Assembly (NCBI GenBank): GCA_002372545.1
Contig: DFHD01000109.1
Span: forward strand, 1 to 25,369
Length of the DNA stretch: 25,369 nt
Direction: 5' to 3'
From: Lachnospiraceae bacterium UBA3732
GTDB lineage: Bacteria; Bacillota; Clostridia; Lachnospirales; Lachnospiraceae
The position numbers and the translations under genes were made by a program. Each line of letters begins with the position of its first letter. Positions within the stretch are counted from its first letter, which is position 1. The notes below the pieces were generated by a model. It was given only the letters and a program-made list of their open reading frames with translations. It had not been told where the DNA came from and searched no databases. Of this stretch, positions 21,631 through 25,369 are shown piece by piece.

Positions 21631-21924
21631 ATGGGAAAGACCATTCACACCGAGGCGGTGCAGGCTCTGTTCCGGGCAATCCGCTCTCTGGAGGATGATG
21701 AAGAATATTATCAGTTTTTTGAGGATATCTGTACACCCAATGAGGTGCTGTCCATAGCACAGCGCCTTGAGGTGGCTCAGCTTCTGCATGAAAACTGCAC
21801 GTATATGGAGATCAGCCGGAAAACCGGAGCATCCACGGCTACCATCAGCAGGGTCAGCCGGTCCATGCTTTACGGTAACGGCAGCTATGACAGGATCTTT
21901 AAGCGGCAGAAGGAAAAGGAGTGA
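21631..21924 (+). CDS. YerC/YecD-family TrpR-like regulator
   Basis: This 97-residue protein belongs to the YerC/YecD (TrpR superfamily) group: 'ALFRAIRSLEDDEEYYQFFEDICTPNE' is the N-terminal helical part, and 'RLEVAQLL...YMEISRKTGASTATISRVSRSL'-type helix-turn-helix follows (about 43-80). Only the TrpR fold is shared; nothing shows tryptophan binding. It starts 2 bp after the amylase-like gene, with GGCGGAGGC upstream inside that gene's end, so the two are co-expressed. The immediate context suggests a possible functional link with the dead amylase. Confidence 0.88.
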   Translation: MGKTIHTEAVQALFRAIRSLEDDEEYYQFFEDICTPNEVLSIAQRLEVAQLLHENCTYMEISRKTGASTATISRVSRSMLYGNGSYDRIFKRQKEKE

Positions 21925-21935
21925 TCTGATTTTCA

Positions 21936-23243
21936 ATGGGTGACGGCAATACATTCTGGCTGGTTCTTCTGGCTTTGCTGGTTATTCTTTCCGGATTCTT
22001 TTCTGCGGCGGAAACGGCTCTTACCACGGTGAATCTGCACAGGCTCAGAGCACTGGCGGAGGAGGGGGGAAGAAGGGCGAAGCGTGCCCGAAAGGTGCTT
22101 CTTCTCCGGGATAAGGGGGATCAGCTGCTTTCAACAGTTCTGATCTGCAATAATGTGGTCAATATTGCGGCTTCAGCTATAGCGACGATGGTCTTTACCC
22201 GGATCTTCGGAAACCGGGCAGTGGGCCTTGTGACCGGAGCGCTTACACTGGTGATCCTGATCTTCGGTGAGCTGACGCCTAAAACGCTGGCGACGCTTTA
22301 CAATCTGAAGCTGTCGCTGTTTTTCGGCCCGGTCATTCTTTTTCTGATGCGTATTCTTACACCGCTCATCTGGCTGCTCAGCGCAATATCCAGAGGCATC
22401 TTCCGTATATTCGGCATCGACCCGGATGTTAACCCCAACCAGATGACAGAGGAGGAGCTGCGCCAGGTGGTGAATGCCTCCTCCGATGAGGGCGTGATCG
22501 AGGCGGATGAAAAAGAAATGATCACCAATGTGGTGGATTTCAAAGATGCGCTGGCCAAGGATGTCATGATCCCCAGAGCGGATATGGTTTCTGTGGAGGA
22601 TGATATTTCGCCGGAGGAGCTTCTTTCCGTTATCCGGGAATCCAATTATTCCAAGCTGCCGGTATACCATGAAAAGCGGGAGCATGTGGTCGGTATTCTT
22701 TACATTAAGGACCTGCTCAGGCCGAACAGCTTTGCAGAGGTGAAGGTTTCCTCGCTGATGAGGAAGCCGCTTTATGTTTATGAGTATCAGGGAGTGGCCC
22801 AGGTGTTTAAGGATATGAAACAGGCTGCGGTCACGGCCTCTATTGTACTGGATGAATACGGTATCGCGGCCGGCCTCATCACCATGGAGGATCTTCTGGA
22901 GGAGATCGTGGGCGATATCCGGGATGAGTACGACGCGGATGAAGAGGACTGGATCAGAAAGCAGAGAGATAATGTGTATGATGTGGATGCCTCTGTCCGT
23001 CTGGATGATCTGAACGATGCGCTGGGTCTCAGCCTGGAGTCGGATAATTATGATTCTGTGGGCGGATATGTGATCGAGCTTCTGGACCGGCTGCCGAAGG
23101 AGGGAGACCGGGTGGAAACGGACCAGGTCAGACTCCTGGTAAAAGAGGTGGAACATAACCGGGTGACAAGGGTGGAGCTGAGGATCGTGAAGGAGGAGCC
23201 GGAGGCGGATCCCGGGACCGGGGAGGAGCAGAATGGCAAATAA
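21936..23243 (+). CDS. CNNM/HlyC-family membrane transporter (DUF21 + CBS pair + CorC_HlyC)
   Basis: This 435-residue protein has a DUF21/CNNM membrane domain (about 5-185: 'LSGFFSAAETALTTVNLHRL', 'TVLICNNVVNIAASAIAT', 'FGELTPKTLA'), a CBS pair (about 200-320: 'DVMIPRADMVSV', 'YSKLPVYHEKREHVVGILYIKDLL', 'ASIVLDEYGIAAGLITMEDLLEEIVGDI') and a C-terminal CorC_HlyC FAD-like domain (about 340-420). It is annotated in many genomes as 'hemolysin', but the family moves or regulates Mg2+ and related cations. Nucleotides bind the CBS domain in relatives. It starts 11 bp after yerC and overlaps the DUF1836 gene by 11 bp. Confidence 0.93.
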   Translation: MGDGNTFWLVLLALLVILSGFFSAAETALTTVNLHRLRALAEEGGRRAKRARKVLLLRDKGDQLLSTVLICNNVVNIAASAIATMVFTRIFGNRAVGLVTGALTLVILIFGELTPKTLATLYNLKLSLFFGPVILFLMRILTPLIWLLSAISRGIFRIFGIDPDVNPNQMTEEELRQVVNASSDEGVIEADEKEMITNVVDFKDALAKDVMIPRADMVSVEDDISPEELLSVIRESNYSKLPVYHEKREHVVGILYIKDLLRPNSFAEVKVSSLMRKPLYVYEYQGVAQVFKDMKQAAVTASIVLDEYGIAAGLITMEDLLEEIVGDIRDEYDADEEDWIRKQRDNVYDVDASVRLDDLNDALGLSLESDNYDSVGGYVIELLDRLPKEGDRVETDQVRLLVKEVEHNRVTRVELRIVKEEPEADPGTGEEQNGK

Positions 23244-23967
23244 AGATAAAAAAGAAATGAAGACTCCTGCGGAAGTAAACAGGGAGCTTAGAGAACGGCT
23301 CCGGCTGGACTTTATCCTGCCGAAGGATATTCCCGAGCTCGACCTTTATATGGAACAGCTCACCACGTATATGGATCAGCATCTGAAAAACAACAGCCGG
23401 GGCGAGGATGAACGGACCCTGACCAAGACCATGATCAACAATTATACAAAGAACGGGCTTCTGCCCCCGCCGGAGAAAAAGAAATATACGCCCAAGCAGC
23501 TTGTACTGCTGGTCTATATTTATTATTTGAAGAATGTGATCTCCATTACGGATATCCGCAGGCTTCTCGGGCCGCTGCAGGAAAGCAAGCCTTACAGCGA
23601 TGAGGAACAGCTCAGGCTTTACCGCCAGATCTTTGAGATGGAAAAGCAGCAGTTCTTCAACATAGAGGACAGTGTGGAGCGGGCCTATGAAATCACCAGA
23701 AAAAAGCTCTCCGATCCGGAGGATAAATATCTCAGCCGGATGAGCCTTATTTGTCTCCTGGGCTATGATATCTTCAGCAAGAAGAAGATCATCGAGCAGC
23801 TGATCGATGAAATGGCTGAGGAAGAGGAGGCGAAGAAGGAAAAGGAAGAGGAAGAAAAGAAAAAAATGGCTGAGAGGGAAAAGGAAGAGAGCCGGCAGCG
23901 CAGGCGTCCGGCAAAAACCGCTCCCCTGAAGCCTAAAAATATGGAAAAACATGTAAAGGAAAATTGA
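23233..23967 (+). CDS. DUF1836 protein
   Basis: This 244-residue protein has a conserved helical core (about 25-190): 'FILPKDIPELDLYMEQLTTYMD', 'LTKTMINNYTKNGLLPPPEKKKYTPKQLVLLVYIYYLKNV', 'ISITDIRRLLGPL'. The 'MINNYTKNGLLPPP-K-Y' segment, with the look of a MerR-like winged helix, is typical of DUF1836 and suggests DNA or nucleic-acid binding. The C terminus is a highly charged coiled-coil-like stretch (E/K-rich, about 190-215) and a basic tail. Its ATG lies within the end of the transporter gene, preceded by GGGGAGGAG, so translation is coupled. Confidence 0.85.
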   Translation: MANKDKKEMKTPAEVNRELRERLRLDFILPKDIPELDLYMEQLTTYMDQHLKNNSRGEDERTLTKTMINNYTKNGLLPPPEKKKYTPKQLVLLVYIYYLKNVISITDIRRLLGPLQESKPYSDEEQLRLYRQIFEMEKQQFFNIEDSVERAYEITRKKLSDPEDKYLSRMSLICLLGYDIFSKKKIIEQLIDEMAEEEEAKKEKEEEEKKKMAEREKEESRQRRRPAKTAPLKPKNMEKHVKEN

Positions 23968-23971
23968 GAAA

Positions 23972-25369
23972 ATGATCAGTGCAAACAACATTTCACTCCG
24001 GTTTGGCAAGAAGGCTCTTTTTGAGGACGTCAATATCACCTTTTCACCGGGCAACTGCTATGGACTTATCGGAGCCAACGGCGCCGGAAAATCCACATTT
24101 CTGAAGATTCTTTCCGGCAAGCTGGAATCCACCACAGGAGACGTGACCATGGATCCGGGAGAGCGTCTCAGCGTCCTGGAACAGGATCACTTCAAATATG
24201 ACGACTATCCGGTAGTGGAGACGGTCATCATGGGCAATCAGCATCTTTATGATGTGATGAAGGAAAAGGATGCAATCTATCTGAAAGAGGATTTTTCCGA
24301 TGAGGATGGTATCCGTGCGTCCGAGCTGGAAGCGGAATTTGCGGAAATGGACGGCTGGAACGCCGAGGCGGATGCGGAAAGCCTGCTGAACGGCCTGGGC
24401 ATCGAGACCGAAGACCATAACAAGCTTCTCCGGGAACTGGATGATAATAAAAAGGTGAAGGTTCTGCTGGCGAAGGCGCTTTTCGGTAATCCGGATGTCC
24501 TTCTTCTGGATGAGCCCACGAACCACCTGGATCTGGATGCTATTCAGTGGCTGGAGGAATTTCTGATCAATTTTGATAATACGGTGATCGTGGTCAGCCA
24601 CGACCGGTATTTCCTGAACAAGGTATGTACACACACGGCGGATCTGGATTACGGAAAGATCCAGGTCTATGCAGGCAACTATGATTTCTGGTATGAGTCC
24701 AGCCAGCTGATGATCCGCCAGATGAAGGAGGCCAATAAGAAGAAGGAGGAGCAGATCAAGGAGCTGAAGGAATTTATTGCCCGGTTCTCTGCCAATGCCT
24801 CCAAGTCCAAGCAGGCGACCTCCAGAAAGAAAGCACTGGAAAAAATACAGCTGGAGGACATCCGTCCCTCCAGCCGCAAATATCCTTATATTGATTTCCG
24901 GCCCAACCGGGAAATCGGTAACGAGGTGCTGACCGTGCAGCATATCTCCAAGACGGTTGATGGAGAAAAGCTGCTGGATGATATCACCTTTACCGTGGGA
25001 AGAGAGGATAAGATCGCCTTTGTCGGACCCAATGTGAAGGCGACCACATGTCTCTTCCAGATCCTGGCGGGAGAGATGGAACCGGATGAAGGCTTCTATA
25101 AGTGGGGCGTTACCACCTCTCAGGGTTACTTCCCCAAGGATAATACGAAGGAATTCGACAGTGACCTGGTCATCGTAGATTGGCTGACCCAGTATTCGGA
25201 GGAAAAGGAGTCCACCTATGTCAGGGGCTTCCTTGGCCGTATGCTCTTCACCGGCGATGATGGCATGAAGAAGGTAAAGGTGCTTTCCGGTGGTGAGAAG
25301 GTGCGTGCGCTTCTTGCCAAGCTGCAGATCATGGGCGTAAACTGCCTGATCCTGGATGAACCGACCAAC
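23972..25369 (+). CDS. ABC-F family ATPase (3' end outside window)
   Basis: The 466 visible residues run in frame to the window edge. NBD1 has intact Walker A GANGAGKST (34-42) and Walker B/'LLLDEPTNHLDLDA', with 'VSHDRYFLNKVC' switch histidine. A charged linker with 'ANKKKEEQIKELKEF' follows, then NBD2 with signature 'LSGGEKVRALLAKL' and Walker B 'LILDEPTN' at the edge. There are no membrane segments. ABC-F proteins act on the ribosome. NBD1's signature is replaced by RELDDN and NBD2's Walker A by GPNVKATTCL, so one of the two composite ATP sites looks inactive. The pattern resembles the YbiT/YkpA branch. It begins 4 bp after the DUF1836 stop, last visible gene of the run. Confidence 0.92.
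   Translation, partial: MISANNISLRFGKKALFEDVNITFSPGNCYGLIGANGAGKSTFLKILSGKLESTTGDVTMDPGERLSVLEQDHFKYDDYPVVETVIMGNQHLYDVMKEKDAIYLKEDFSDEDGIRASELEAEFAEMDGWNAEADAESLLNGLGIETEDHNKLLRELDDNKKVKVLLAKALFGNPDVLLLDEPTNHLDLDAIQWLEEFLINFDNTVIVVSHDRYFLNKVCTHTADLDYGKIQVYAGNYDFWYESSQLMIRQMKEANKKKEEQIKELKEFIARFSANASKSKQATSRKKALEKIQLEDIRPSSRKYPYIDFRPNREIGNEVLTVQHISKTVDGEKLLDDITFTVGREDKIAFVGPNVKATTCLFQILAGEMEPDEGFYKWGVTTSQGYFPKDNTKEFDSDLVIVDWLTQYSEEKESTYVRGFLGRMLFTGDDGMKKVKVLSGGEKVRALLAKLQIMGVNCLILDEPTN

Noticed and set aside
20381..21760. A 459-codon minus-strand frame opposite the amylase-like gene
   Set aside because: It shadows the real gene. It extends across the yerC gene as well, has no domain and no upstream expression signals.

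Overview
The window looks like the chromosome of a Gram-positive anaerobe of the Clostridia, most likely a Lachnospiraceae or close relative. I infer this from the gene content: an AGCS alanine/sodium symporter, DUF3592 and DUF1836 proteins, a lipoprotein metallopeptidase, a YerC/TrpR-like regulator, a J-like TPR protein paired with an HscC-like Hsp70, and a tRNA without an encoded CCA end. No genome search was possible. There are no rRNAs, CRISPR arrays or recognisable insertion-sequence transposases.

Layout. 1-808: two Rpn-type (PD-(D/E)XK 'recombination-promoting nuclease') pieces, namely the C-terminal end of one gene and a free-standing tail-only gene with its own consensus promoter. 809-1210: no gene, two good hairpins. 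1211-3474: a thioredoxin-fold Spx/ArsC-like protein coupled to an alanine symporter through a TTG/TGA overlap, then a DUF3592 membrane protein. 3585-5983: an envelope-polysaccharide module of a processive GT2 synthase, an anchored GH26 hydrolase and a 32-residue membrane peptide. It is separated by a strong terminator from a convergent tRNA-Pro(GGG) gene. 6414-9945 (minus): a zinc-metallopeptidase lipoprotein, a two-helix membrane protein and a biotin ligase with unusual insertions. 10099-12513: a HAD phosphatase, a 302-bp multi-hairpin element of unknown nature and NADP isocitrate dehydrogenase. 12746-17505: the J-like/TPR protein overlapping an HscC-like Hsp70. 17661-19191: an XRE regulator, a dead stub of an SPFH-domain gene and a full Rpn nuclease. 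19321-19842: an HD-domain protein. 20165-25369: a tight five-gene run (amylase-like protein, YerC, CNNM/HlyC transporter, DUF1836, ABC-F ATPase cut by the window edge).

Five observations stand out. (1) Both the complete Rpn gene and the tail-only Rpn gene carry the same internal GGAGGG, 8-nt spacer and in-frame ATG. This would produce a small C-terminal protein, matching the intragenic-antitoxin model described for E. coli Rpn proteins. (2) The amylase-like protein keeps the GH13_5 fold sequence almost end to end but has lost every catalytic residue. (3) The 302-bp element before icd is built of back-to-back perfect hairpins closed by a long-range stem. (4) The GT2-GH26-micropeptide operon looks like a compact glycan synthase system. 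(5) The ABC-F protein has both degenerate nucleotide-site motifs on the same composite ATP site.
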